The notes beneath the pieces were generated by a model, which saw only the letters and a program-made list of their open reading frames with translations, made no database searches and was not told the DNA's origin. Positions 22,242 through 30,572 of a DNA stretch of 64,000 nucleotides are shown here, piece after piece (positions within the stretch are counted from its first letter, which is position 1; every line of letters begins with the position of its first letter). The position numbers and the translations under genes are program-made. The stretch is taken from NCBI GenBank assembly GCA_013335535.1, contig JAAXVL010000001.1, forward strand, positions 761,764-825,763, written 5' to 3'. The DNA is from Azonexaceae bacterium. Its GTDB lineage: Bacteria > Pseudomonadota > Gammaproteobacteria > Burkholderiales > Rhodocyclaceae.

Positions 22242-23468
22242 ATGCCTGTCAATTACGCCACCCCCGCCGCTGATCAACTTTTCCCGGTTGCCGGGGTTCG
22301 TCTCGGTGTCGCCGAGGCCGAAATTCGCAAGAAAAACCGCCGTGACCTGACCCTGGTGGCGCTTGATGCTGGTTGCACGGTGGCCGGCGTGTTTACGCAG
22401 AACCGCTTCTGCGCGGCACCGGTGCAGATTTGCCGCAAGCATCTGGCCGCCGGCACTGAAATCCGCGCGCTGGTGGTCAATACCGGCATTGCCAATGCCG
22501 GGACCGGTGAGCCGGGCCGTCAGGCGGCGCAGGAAACGTGTGAAGCGGTCGGCGAACTGCTCGGCATTTCAGCCGGGCAGGTCCTGCCTTTCTCGACCGG
22601 CGTCATTCTCGAACTTCTGCCGGTCGAACGCATCAAGGCCGGCTTGCCGGCGGTGTTCGCCGACCTCAAGGCCGACAACTGGCATGCTGCGGCGCACGGC
22701 ATCATGACCACCGATACGGTTGCAAAGGCCGCATCGCGGATTGTCACGGTCAACGGGAAAAAGGTGACAGTTTCGGGTGTTTCCAAGGGCGCCGGCATGA
22801 TCAAGCCGAACATGGCAACCATGCTCGGCTTCCTCGCCACCGATGCCAGCATCGCCCAGCCGCTGCTCGACAAGCTCGTCAAGGAAGCAGCCGACGCCTC
22901 GTTCAACTGCATCACCGTCGATGGCGATACCTCGACCAACGATTCCTACGTAATGATCGCAACCGGCCAGTCCGGCGCCAGCTTTGCATCTGAAGCCGAT
23001 GCTGGCTGGGCCGAGGTCAAGGCTGCGATCATCGCCGTTTCGATCGAACTGGCGCAGGCCATCGTCCGCGATGGTGAAGGGGCGACCAAATTCATCACCG
23101 TTGCCGTTCAAGGCGGTAAGGACGTCGAAGAATGCCGCAAGGTGGGCTACGCCATCGGCCATTCGCCGCTGGTCAAGACAGCTTTCTTCGCTTCCGACCC
23201 CAACCTTGGCCGGATTCTGGCGGCCGTCGGCTATGCCGGCATCACCGACCTTGATGTCGATGGCGTCAAGGTCTGGCTCGACGATGTGCTGGTCGCTGAA
23301 AAGGGTGGCCGGGCAGCCGCCTACAAAGAGGAAGATGGCGCCCGTGTCATGGCACAGGCCGAAATCACTGTGCGTGTCGATCTTGGGCGTGGAGCGACGA
23401 AGGCCAGCGTCTACACCTGCGATTTTTCCTACGACTACGTCAAGATCAACGCTGATTATCGCAGTTAA
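22242..23468 (+). CDS. argJ: Bifunctional ornithine acetyltransferase / N-acetylglutamate synthase ArgJ
   Basis: Recycles the acetyl group from N-acetylornithine to glutamate in arginine synthesis. The 408 residues start [12 protein letters not shown] ends eight bases before this ATG, whereas the ATG at 22236 is too close to it. The self-cleavage site lies in [16 protein letters not shown], where the Thr becomes the nucleophile of the beta chain. The C-terminal [10 protein letters not shown] is typical of ArgJ. A weak copy of the dispersed element (22744-22769) is in frame. Confidence 0.96.
   Translation: MPVNYATPAADQLFPVAGVRLGVAEAEIRKKNRRDLTLVALDAGCTVAGVFTQNRFCAAPVQICRKHLAAGTEIRALVVNTGIANAGTGEPGRQAAQETCEAVGELLGISAGQVLPFSTGVILELLPVERIKAGLPAVFADLKADNWHAAAHGIMTTDTVAKAASRIVTVNGKKVTVSGVSKGAGMIKPNMATMLGFLATDASIAQPLLDKLVKEAADASFNCITVDGDTSTNDSYVMIATGQSGASFASEADAGWAEVKAAIIAVSIELAQAIVRDGEGATKFITVAVQGGKDVEECRKVGYAIGHSPLVKTAFFASDPNLGRILAAVGYAGITDLDVDGVKVWLDDVLVAEKGGRAAAYKEEDGARVMAQAEITVRVDLGRGATKASVYTCDFSYDYVKINADYRS
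22744..22769 (+). repeat. Dispersed 36-bp element, weak copy (in argJ)
   Basis: TCACGGTCAACGGGAAAAA matches the core, but the distal half does not follow the consensus. It encodes TVNGKK, which is plausible ArgJ sequence, so chance is possible. Confidence 0.35.
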
Positions 23469-23470
23469 TA

Positions 23471-23484
23471 TGCCGCTTCCGGCA
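23471..23484 (+). repeat. Small hairpin after argJ
   Basis: TGCCG-cttc-CGGCA three bases past the argJ stop, at the left edge of the AT-rich island. There is no T-tract; it may be a weak terminator for argJ. Confidence 0.35.
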
Positions 23485-23513
23485 AGTTCTTGCCATGGTG
23501 TAATTAGGGTTAT

Positions 23514-25292
23514 TCAGAATGAATTGGCTGTCTTGTTCAAGCGATATAGCCTTGCCCCCTCATTTTGAAAAACTATGGAAAAATATTTTTGAAAAGAGGG
23601 GTTTTTTTCAAGCTCCAAGCATAAAGGCCCATCTGCTATTACGGCATCAAAATTCCTTTTGGATAGCTCCCCGGCAAACTTGTGCGGTTCATTTGAAACA
23701 ATGTCAAGGTGACGCCACGGCCCGAAAGCATCACCCCATATGGGATGCGGCGCATAGTAAATGGCGTCAGTGAGGCCGCCAACTATATATATGCGCCCCA
23801 TTTTGTTCGCATTCGCATATTCCAATACCGAGTAGCCTGGTATTGCCGCTTTTAGTATTTCTCTCCGTTCCTCATCGTTCGTGGCGATGCGACTCCAGTA
23901 GCGCTTGCCGGCTGCTCCCGAAGAAATAATGAAGGCCATAAAGATAATCACCCAAGCGATATTCTTTATGGAATAAATGCTTTCTGATGTGGTGCGCCCC
24001 CATAGGAAAAAGAAGGCGCGCTTGAATAACAAGCACCACTGTTCAGCAGCTAACAGGGCGAGAAATGGAAATACAGGCATCAAATATCGCGGCAAATGCG
24101 ACGTCACCATCCAGATCAGGACCGTATAAGTGCATAGTGAGAAGATCGCGACGTGGACGGGAGACTTGCGGTTGCTAGACGAAAATAAAGATAGAACCGC
24201 TGGCCATAATAGCCAATTGGGGAAGCCGGAATGTCGCTTTAGATCGGTAAACTGGTTAACGTAGTCTCGATGGTCCCAGTCGAAAAATCCAAAAATATTC
24301 CCTCCCATTGGGTCGAATGGATCTCCCGTCAAGATCGCATTTCTGAGATACCAATATAGACTGGGAATTAGCAGAGCGATTGTGGCCATTAACCACGAAC
24401 TAACTCTGCGATCAAACCAGACTAATGCCAAGCCGAAAAATGGCAGAAAAAGCAGTCCTTGATATTTTGATCCGATAGCAACTCCCGTAAGAAAAGCGGA
24501 AATTGCGAGCCAGCGTCGATCCTTTTGTGAGTTAATCCACCAATAAAAAGCCACTGAGGCAGACAGGACGTATAGGGTTACTCCCATGTCTACATTGGCT
24601 TTGCCGAAGTCGCCTCTGAGAATTTGTATCCAGATAATTGTCGAAACGACCCCAATGGTTACATTGAAATATTTGGCACCTAATCTATAAGTTATTATTG
24701 CGACTAGCAGGCCAGCTAACATATTAAACATGTGCGTGAATACATCGTCGTATATGACATACGCGCCGGCAAAAAGTAGATTGTAGTTATAGGGAAACCA
24801 TGGGTAGCGCAGCCACTCATTAATTCCTAGACGACCAGATTGTGCCCATTGCTGTGCATGGGGAAGGTGATAGAGCAACTCATCCCCTGGAAGCGGGGGG
24901 CTTAGTGGGGCCAATATGGTTGGAATGGCAAACATCATTACCAGTAAAAAGCCGTAACGCTCTGATTTGCTTGATTTCTGCCACGCCTGGATAGACCAAA
25001 ATAGAAAGTGCCGTTCCCTACGCCTCCATTCGAGGACGCCAAGCATGCCCGCGCCGAGCAATAGAGCAACTAACCAGCTATATAGGAGAAGACCGCTAAC
25101 AGCGAGGCATTGCAAAGCAACAATGAAAATACCCTGTCCGATGACTAGGGCAAATGTGGCACTTAGAATGGAGTCGCCAACGGGTAGCTTCAGTAGGCGG
25201 TTCAGGGAGAATTGGCCCAGTCCCCAAAACGACCAAAGTATCGCAAAAAAAACTGTGTAGTGTTCGCAGATGAAATATATTTTTGAAGCCAT
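23514..25292 (-). CDS. Polytopic membrane protein, probable GT-C-type glycosyltransferase
   Basis: The 592-residue product has many hydrophobic segments. An early PLPGDELLYHLPHAQQW loop with acidic residues resembles the first periplasmic loop of lipid-linked-sugar GT-C transferases (ArnT/PMT type). It is the last gene of a minus-strand trio with GtrA-like and GtrB-like partners. In such gtr cassettes the third gene encodes the type-specific transferase that moves the sugar from undecaprenyl phosphate to a surface polymer. Its AT-rich codon use contrasts with the flanking genes, which suggests recent transfer. Sugar and acceptor cannot be read from sequence. Confidence 0.6.
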   Translation of the reverse strand: MASKIYFICEHYTVFFAILWSFWGLGQFSLNRLLKLPVGDSILSATFALVIGQGIFIVALQCLAVSGLLLYSWLVALLLGAGMLGVLEWRRRERHFLFWSIQAWQKSSKSERYGFLLVMMFAIPTILAPLSPPLPGDELLYHLPHAQQWAQSGRLGINEWLRYPWFPYNYNLLFAGAYVIYDDVFTHMFNMLAGLLVAIITYRLGAKYFNVTIGVVSTIIWIQILRGDFGKANVDMGVTLYVLSASVAFYWWINSQKDRRWLAISAFLTGVAIGSKYQGLLFLPFFGLALVWFDRRVSSWLMATIALLIPSLYWYLRNAILTGDPFDPMGGNIFGFFDWDHRDYVNQFTDLKRHSGFPNWLLWPAVLSLFSSSNRKSPVHVAIFSLCTYTVLIWMVTSHLPRYLMPVFPFLALLAAEQWCLLFKRAFFFLWGRTTSESIYSIKNIAWVIIFMAFIISSGAAGKRYWSRIATNDEERREILKAAIPGYSVLEYANANKMGRIYIVGGLTDAIYYAPHPIWGDAFGPWRHLDIVSNEPHKFAGELSKRNFDAVIADGPLCLELEKNPSFQKYFSIVFQNEGARLYRLNKTANSF

Positions 25293-25304
25293 AAATTATT
25301 ATCT

Positions 25305-25691
25305 TCAGTGAACAACGCTACGGAATACTAATTTCGAAGAGGTGTAGTTGACGCCTAATCCTGCTATGGATCCAATAGCCACGGCTAACCAAAGAAATGA
25401 AATAGGGAATAGATCCAATTTAACGCAAATCACGAATACGCCATAATTCGCTATGGCCCCAATAACCATGAGCCCAATATAACGCAACCATTCAGCGTGA
25501 TTTGCCCTGTGGCGGACTTGAAAAGTGAATCGCCGATTCATTATCCAGGTGCCGCTCGCCGCAAAAATAAAAGAAAAAACTCTGGCGGTATATGGGTTTA
25601 TATCGGCTAATGCCACAAGTAGTTGCAGTATGCCCGCATCTATGAAGAAGCCAACTCCCCCAACCAAGCAGAAGCGCACAAACTGGCTCAA
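25305..25691 (-). CDS. GtrA-family membrane protein (putative lipid-linked sugar flippase)
   Basis: GtrA proteins are small four-helix membrane proteins thought to flip undecaprenyl-phosphate-linked sugars. The 128-residue product has the typical start FVRFCLVGGVGFFIDAG and four hydrophobic segments, with NRRFTFQ between helices 2 and 3, a family hallmark. It uses a TTG start that overlaps the TGA of the upstream GtrB-like gene (TTGA). The final gene of the trio begins 12 bases downstream. Codon use is AT-rich like its neighbours. Confidence 0.88.
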   Translation of the reverse strand: MSQFVRFCLVGGVGFFIDAGILQLLVALADINPYTARVFSFIFAASGTWIMNRRFTFQVRHRANHAEWLRYIGLMVIGAIANYGVFVICVKLDLFPISFLWLAVAIGSIAGLGVNYTSSKLVFRSVVH

Positions 25692-26623
25692 CGCTCCACC
25701 TGAGGCGGGGGGATTTGCAAATAGGCTAGACGCTTTGTTTCGTGTCGGCCGCGTGTGACCGTATCCAGAATCAACCCGCAGGTAATCGAGACAAAAGCGC
25801 TTAGCATAATTCCGGTGGCTAGAATTGCTGTCGGAAATCGGGGGACTAAGCCGGTCTCAATGTAGGTTACAAATAGTGGTATGGATATTCCCAGCGATCC
25901 TAGGCATAGGCCAATTCCCAGAGTGCTAAAGAACAACAATGGGCGTTCTTGGCGAAATAGTTTCAAAATCGTCATTAAAATCCGAACGCCATCACGATAG
26001 GTATTAAGCTTGCTAAATGATCCTTCGGGACGAGATTTATAGGGCGTATCAATTTCCTTGATCGACATTTTTAGCTCAAGCGAATGTACAGTGAGCTCTG
26101 TTTCAATCTCAAATCCAGTGGATAACGCAGGAAATGACTTTACAAAGCGTCGGGAAAATACGCGATACCCTGACAAAATATCGGTAAACGAACGGCCAAA
26201 CAAACGGGCAACGCATTCCGTAAGCAGGTAGTTGCCGAAGCGATGGCCTTGACGATAAGCTGCTTTTTCGTCTGTTATACGACGACTTACCACCATATCG
26301 AGGCTATCTGCAAAGAGCTGATCTACCATGCTTCGCGCACTAGGGGCGTGATAGGTGTCATCGCCGTCCACCAAGACATATGCATCAGCGTCTATATCGG
26401 CAAACATGCGTCGCACCACATTTCCCTTGCCTTGCAACGGAACATGGCGAACAATTGCCCCTGCCTGCTTGGCGACCTCAACGGTCCGGTCACGGGAATT
26501 GTTGTCAAATACATAGATCATGGCTTCCGGTAGTGCAGAGCGAAAATCACGGACTACAGCGTCGATAGCAACCTCTTCGTTATAGCAAGGTATCAATACG
26601 ACAATTTTGGGTTGTTCATTCAT
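25688..26623 (-). CDS. GtrB/DPM1-like family 2 glycosyltransferase
   Basis: Predicted to transfer a sugar from a nucleotide donor to undecaprenyl phosphate on the inner membrane face. From the ATG at 26623 it has 311 residues. The GT-A fold begins KIVVLIPCYNEE, with VFDNNSRDRT, the DxD-like LVDGDDTYH and LSGYRVFSRRF following. Two C-terminal membrane segments are visible, as in GtrB. A longer reading from 26785 adds 54 residues without homology and is rejected. It heads the gtr-like trio. Confidence 0.85.
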   Translation of the reverse strand: MNEQPKIVVLIPCYNEEVAIDAVVRDFRSALPEAMIYVFDNNSRDRTVEVAKQAGAIVRHVPLQGKGNVVRRMFADIDADAYVLVDGDDTYHAPSARSMVDQLFADSLDMVVSRRITDEKAAYRQGHRFGNYLLTECVARLFGRSFTDILSGYRVFSRRFVKSFPALSTGFEIETELTVHSLELKMSIKEIDTPYKSRPEGSFSKLNTYRDGVRILMTILKLFRQERPLLFFSTLGIGLCLGSLGISIPLFVTYIETGLVPRFPTAILATGIMLSAFVSITCGLILDTVTRGRHETKRLAYLQIPPPQVER

Positions 26624-26968
26624 GATTTGTTGATGGGTATGTTGAAAGTTGGCTGCAATATAAACTAACTCCATTTGTTTTTTGCATAAGCTAGCTGTTT
26701 CTGGCGTGGGCAATATCCCGTGAGGCTCAGGCTTACCTTCGAGCTTTATCCCATGCAGAAAGGTTTTCACTTTGCAGAAAACCATTCAGCAAATGATTGC
26801 CCTTTGTTGTTTTGTCTGTTGGCAGGCATTATACCTTCGGTGAACAGGTCCATCTCAAGGGGCAGAATGAAAAAACGGGTATGGTCCAATTGTGTACTGC
26901 ATGCTATTGCGAATTGCTAATTCTTTGTGGACTGCAGCGCCGATTTACTCCGTTCCTCGAATCAATAT
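26624..26968. promoter_or_regulatory. Divergent intergenic region at the right edge of the AT-rich island
   Basis: These 345 bases lie between the divergent GtrB-like and AI-2E-family genes and must hold promoters for both. No convincing gene is seen. A direct repeat of GCAGAAA occurs near 26755 and 26774. GC content rises only at the right end, so the AT-rich segment probably includes most of this stretch. No att-like direct repeat matching the left edge was noticed. Confidence 0.4.
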
Positions 26969-28099
26969 ATGACCCACATTCGCCGCGACCTGGCCCGCAA
27001 TATGCTGGCCATCCTCTTTATCCTCGGGCTGATTGGCCTGTCGGTCTGGGTGTTGCTGCCGTTCCTGGCGGCGACAGTCTGGGCAGTAATGATCGTGGTC
27101 GCCACCTGGCCGCTCTTCAAGTCGCTGGAAGCGCGGCTGGGCAACCGGCGGGCGCCGGCCGTGGTGATCATGTCGATGGCCATGCTGCTCCTGCTTGTGC
27201 TGCCGCTGTGGATGGCGGTCGATACCATTCTTGAGCATTCGGAGCAGTTGACCGCGGTAGGCAAATCGTTCGCCGTCGATGGCCTTCCGCCACCACCGGC
27301 TTGGGTCAAATCCCTGCCGCTGGTTGGCGAGCGCGTGGCCGCTGCGTGGAGGCAGCTGGATGCGGCCGGGACAAGCGGAATCGTCACCAAAGTGACGCCC
27401 TACGCAGCCGATACGGGAAAGTGGGTACTCGCTCAGGTTGGCGGTGTAGGTGGCATGCTGATCCAGTTTTTACTGGTCGTGATCATTGCGTCGATTCTCT
27501 ATTCCGGTGGTGAAACCGGGGCGCGTATGGCACGCCGTTTCGGCCGCCGACTGGCCGGTGAGCGGGGCGAAAATTCGATCATCCTGGCCGGTCAGGCGAT
27601 TCGTGGCGTGGCGCTCGGCGTCGGTGTGACTGCCATCGTCCAGACCGTGCTCGGTGGTGTCGGGCTGGCCGTGGCCGGTGTGCCGTTCGCGTCATTGCTC
27701 TCGGCTGTCATGCTCATGCTCTGTATCGCCCAGATTGGCCCCACGCTGGTGTTGTTGCCAGCTGTTGGCTGGATGTATTGGATGGGCGATACCGGTTGGG
27801 CAACGGCGCTGCTGGTGTGGAGCGTGATCGTCGGCAGCCTCGACAACTTCCTGCGGCCCATGCTGATCAAGCGCGGTGCAGATTTGCCGCTGCTGCTGAT
27901 TTTCGCCGGTGTTATCGGCGGTATGCTGAGCTTCGGCCTGGTCGGCATCTTTGTCGGCCCGGTCGTGCTGGCCGTGACCTACACGCTGACGCTGGCCTGG
28001 ATCGAGGATGTGCTCGGCAAGGATGCGCCCCAACTTTCCCCCGTGCTGCCTGCTTCAGAGCTTCCTCAGTCGGATCATTCGGAACCAGCCGCCGGCTAG
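26969..28099 (+). CDS. AI-2E/PerM-family membrane transporter
   Basis: A 376-residue polytopic membrane protein of the AI-2E transporter superfamily (YdiK/PerM type). Members export small molecules or exchange ions; the substrate here is unknown. The typical pattern is present: two N-terminal helices, a long soluble stretch (about residues 75-150) and a C-terminal helix bundle with PTLVLLPAVGW, NFLRPMLIKRGADLPLLLIF and GLVGIFVGPVVLAV. The ATG at 26969 is preferred to one at 26927. Its last 45 bases overlap the 3' end of the convergent methyltransferase gene. Confidence 0.85.
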   Translation: MTHIRRDLARNMLAILFILGLIGLSVWVLLPFLAATVWAVMIVVATWPLFKSLEARLGNRRAPAVVIMSMAMLLLLVLPLWMAVDTILEHSEQLTAVGKSFAVDGLPPPPAWVKSLPLVGERVAAAWRQLDAAGTSGIVTKVTPYAADTGKWVLAQVGGVGGMLIQFLLVVIIASILYSGGETGARMARRFGRRLAGERGENSIILAGQAIRGVALGVGVTAIVQTVLGGVGLAVAGVPFASLLSAVMLMLCIAQIGPTLVLLPAVGWMYWMGDTGWATALLVWSVIVGSLDNFLRPMLIKRGADLPLLLIFAGVIGGMLSFGLVGIFVGPVVLAVTYTLTLAWIEDVLGKDAPQLSPVLPASELPQSDHSEPAAG

Positions 28100-28648
28100 T
28101 GCTGGCTGGTCGTGTTCCAGCGCCAGGCCTGGGGCTTCGCTGAGTAAGTCTTCAAAAACCACGTCGAGCCGCGTCGCAATTCGGCGCACCAGCGGGTTGA
28201 TCAGGCGGCGCAGAATTGCAGGCTGTCCCCGGCGCAAAAACTTGTCGAAGACGAGCGCCTGCCCACCGGGTTTCAGCACCCGCTCGATTTCCGCGAAGCA
28301 ATGGGCCGGTTGCGGCACGACGGCCAGAATCAGGTGCAGCACGGCGCAGTTGAAGGAAGCGTCGGCGAATGGCAGGCGCTGGGCATCCCCCTGCACAGGA
28401 ACGAAATCGACATGGCCGGCCCGCGGCAAGGCGCGGCGCAGCATGGCCTGATTGAGGTCGAGGCCGACGTAATGGTGCTGCGGTGGTAGATGGGGCAGAT
28501 CGAGCCCGGTTCCGACGCCAGCCAGCAGCACTTTTCCGGCCTCCTTCGGCAGAGCCGACAGGCTGCGCGCCCGGGCGGCGTGCGTGGCCCGGGCAATCGC
28601 CGCATCGTAGAACGGCGCGATCAGCGTGTAGCTGTGCTTGAGGCTCAA
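28055..28648 (-). CDS. Class I SAM-dependent methyltransferase (UbiE/PmtA-like)
   Basis: A 197-residue Rossmann-fold methyltransferase with motif I VLLAGVGTGLDLPHLP, motif II LPFADASFNCAVLHLIL and motif III VLKPGGQALVFDKF. The size and SYTLIAPFYDAAIARAT start resemble phospholipid N-methyltransferase and UbiE-type enzymes, but the substrate cannot be assigned. The TTG start overlaps the apaG stop (TTGA), so it is likely co-translated with apaG. Confidence 0.8.
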   Translation of the reverse strand: MSLKHSYTLIAPFYDAAIARATHAARARSLSALPKEAGKVLLAGVGTGLDLPHLPPQHHYVGLDLNQAMLRRALPRAGHVDFVPVQGDAQRLPFADASFNCAVLHLILAVVPQPAHCFAEIERVLKPGGQALVFDKFLRRGQPAILRRLINPLVRRIATRLDVVFEDLLSEAPGLALEHDQPALAGGWFRMIRLRKL

Positions 28649-29028
28649 TGCAGGGCGCGCGGGCTGGCCAGGACGAACTCGGGAATCTCGGCTTCGAAAT
28701 GCGTGCCGTCCTCGGCCACCATCTGGTAAGTGCCTTTCATCGTGCCGATGGCCGTCGTCAACGATGAGCCGCTGGTGTATTGGAAGCTCTCGCCCGGCTG
28801 CAGCAGGGGCTGCTTGCCGACGACGCCGAGGCCGCGCACTTCCTGCACCTCGTTGTTGCCATCGGTGATGATCCAGTGCCGCGAAACGAGTTGGGCCGGC
28901 ACGCTGCCGACGTTCTTGATGGTGATCGTGTAGGCGAAGATGTAGCGGTCATTTTCCGGGTCGGACTGCTCCGGGATGTACTGCGGCATGGGGTGAATTT
29001 CGATTTGGTATTTGTCGGTGTCGGGCAT
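28645..29028 (-). CDS. apaG: ApaG protein (DUF525)
   Basis: A small cytoplasmic protein with a fibronectin-III-like fold; its role is unclear, though it has been linked to Co2+/Mg2+ efflux in enterobacteria. The 127 residues match the family length. YIFAYTITIKNVG, SRHWIITDGNNEVQEVRG and GVVGKQPLLQPGESFQYTSG are the family's conserved blocks. It diverges from rpe with only 40 bases between start codons, so the two promoters must overlap. Confidence 0.95.
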   Translation of the reverse strand: MPDTDKYQIEIHPMPQYIPEQSDPENDRYIFAYTITIKNVGSVPAQLVSRHWIITDGNNEVQEVRGLGVVGKQPLLQPGESFQYTSGSSLTTAIGTMKGTYQMVAEDGTHFEAEIPEFVLASPRALH

Positions 29029-29068
29029 GGGATAATTTCGTCTATCTGTTTTTGTTCAGGGAAACATC

Positions 29069-29770
29069 ATGTCAGCCAAAGATTACGTCATCGCGCCGAG
29101 CATTCTGTCCGCCAATTTCGCCAAATTGGGCGAAGAGGTGGCCAACGTCATTGCCTCGGGCGCCGACTGGATTCACTTCGACGTGATGGACAACCATTAT
29201 GTTCCCAACCTGACCATCGGGCCCTTGGTGTGCGAGGCGATTCGCCCATGCACCACGGCGCCGATCGACGTGCATCTGATGGTCAAGCCGGTAGATCGCA
29301 TCATCCCCGATTTTGCCAAGGCCGGGGCCAATATCATTACCTTCCATCCGGAAGCCTCCGATCACGTCGATCGCAGCCTGTCGCTGATCCGCGATGCCGG
29401 TTGTCAGGGCGGCCTGGTCTTCAACCCGGCGACGCCGCTTGATTACATGGATTACGTCCTCGACAAGATAGACGTCATCCTGCTCATGAGCGTCAATCCG
29501 GGATTCGGCGGCCAAAAATTCATCCCCGGTACGCTGGCCAAGACGAAGCTCGCTAGAGCCAAGCTCGATGCCTACGAAAAGGAAAGCGGCAGGCGCATTC
29601 GTCTCGAAATCGACGGTGGCGTGAACGCCGCCAACATCGCCGAAATCGCCCGTGCCGGCGTCGATGCCTTCGTCGCCGGTTCAGCCGTCTATGGCGCGGG
29701 CAAGGATAGCGACCCGCATCGCTACGATTCGATCATCGGCGCCCTGCGCAGCGAACTGGCCAAAGTCTGA
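29069..29770 (+). CDS. rpe: Ribulose-phosphate 3-epimerase
   Basis: TIM-barrel enzyme interconverting ribulose 5-phosphate and xylulose 5-phosphate. The 233 residues begin with [17 protein letters not shown], followed by [14 protein letters not shown] with a catalytic Asp and metal ligands, [10 protein letters not shown], and [24 protein letters not shown] just after the apaG start codon may be its -10 element. The stop shares one base with the gph ATG. Confidence 0.97.
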   Translation: MSAKDYVIAPSILSANFAKLGEEVANVIASGADWIHFDVMDNHYVPNLTIGPLVCEAIRPCTTAPIDVHLMVKPVDRIIPDFAKAGANIITFHPEASDHVDRSLSLIRDAGCQGGLVFNPATPLDYMDYVLDKIDVILLMSVNPGFGGQKFIPGTLAKTKLARAKLDAYEKESGRRIRLEIDGGVNAANIAEIARAGVDAFVAGSAVYGAGKDSDPHRYDSIIGALRSELAKV

Positions 29771-30450
29771 TGCATTTTCAATCCGTAACTTTCGACCTCG
29801 ACGGCACGCTGCTCGATACCATTGCCGATCTGGCCGAGGCTTGTCGGCTCATGCTCGACGAAGTCGGCGCCCCGCCGCGGACGCAGGCCGAGGTACATAG
29901 TTTCGTCGGGAAGGGCATGGCGGTTCTCGTCGAGCGCTGCCTGACCCACGAGCAGCCGCCGAGCGCCGAACAGCTGCACGCCGCCATCGAGTCCTTCAAA
30001 CGTCACTATTCCACGGTCAACGGGAAATATTGCCAAATTTACGAAGGTGTTCTCGACGGCCTCGATGCCTGGAAAGCCAGTGGCCTCAAGATGGGCGTCG
30101 TGACCAACAAGCCGGGCATGTTCACCGAGGCTCTGCTTGAGCGCATGGGCCTTGCCGACTATTTCGACGTGGTTGTCTCCGGCGATACGACCGCCCACAA
30201 GAAGCCGCACCCCGAGCCCATCCTGCACGCCTGCCGTCTGTTCAACGTGCGCCCGGATCGCAATCTGCATATCGGTGACTCCAAACACGACATCCACGCC
30301 GCCCATGCCGCTGGTTGTCTCGCCTACGCCGTGCCCTACGGCTACAACGAAGGCGAGCCGGTGGACAGTGCCGATTGCGATGCGCTAGTATCCGATTTGC
30401 TTGTCGCCTACCGGCAAGCCCTTACTTTTCAAGACCTCAAACACAAATGA
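29770..30450 (+). CDS. gph: Phosphoglycolate phosphatase
   Basis: HAD-superfamily hydrolase that removes 2-phosphoglycolate. The 226 residues contain the nucleophile motif FDLDGTLLDT at the N terminus, VVTNKPGMFTEALLE (motif II and Lys) and HIGDSKHDIHAA (motif III). The rpe-gph-trpE order is familiar in beta- and gammaproteobacteria. A good copy of the dispersed element (30009-30045) lies in the cap domain, encoding STVNGKYCQIYE. Its TGA overlaps the ATG of the Trp-rich leader peptide. Confidence 0.94.
   Translation: MHFQSVTFDLDGTLLDTIADLAEACRLMLDEVGAPPRTQAEVHSFVGKGMAVLVERCLTHEQPPSAEQLHAAIESFKRHYSTVNGKYCQIYEGVLDGLDAWKASGLKMGVVTNKPGMFTEALLERMGLADYFDVVVSGDTTAHKKPHPEPILHACRLFNVRPDRNLHIGDSKHDIHAAHAAGCLAYAVPYGYNEGEPVDSADCDALVSDLLVAYRQALTFQDLKHK
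30009..30045 (+). repeat. Dispersed 36-bp element, copy in gph
   Basis: TTCCACGGTCAACGGGAAAT followed by ATTGCCAAATTTACGAA, in frame within the HAD cap domain. Confidence 0.65.
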
Positions 30451-30503
30451 CGACTCTGCGTAACTGGAACGAATGGCAAGGTTGGCGTCGCTGGCGCCCT
30501 TGA
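30447..30503 (+). CDS. trpL: Trp-rich leader peptide of trpE
   Basis: The 18-residue product MTTLRNWNEWQGWRRWRP has four Trp codons in ten and lies 70 bases before trpE. Its ATG overlaps the gph TGA (ATGA), so it could be translated by coupling to gph. Such composition directly upstream of trpE is the hallmark of ribosome-mediated attenuation. Downstream, GCGCC-ctcgt-GGCGC (30515-30529) forms a short hairpin, and GGCGCC within the leader (about 30493-30498) could compete with it. No T-rich terminator follows, so the switch might act on translation or through a terminator I could not identify. Confidence 0.75.
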   Translation: MTTLRNWNEWQGWRRWRP

Positions 30504-30529
30504 TCTCCTTTCGCGCGCCCTCGTGGCGC
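30492..30529 (+). promoter_or_regulatory. Candidate trpE attenuator hairpins
   Basis: GGCGCC inside the leader peptide, GCGCC at 30515-30519 and GGCGC at 30525-30529 can pair in alternative ways. Stalling at the Trp codons would change which pair forms. No T-tract follows the second hairpin; the regulatory mechanism is inferred from the leader peptide. Confidence 0.4.
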
Positions 30530-30572
30530 TCTGCTCCAGACCGCAACACCCTGTCATTTTCGAGGCTTCCCC

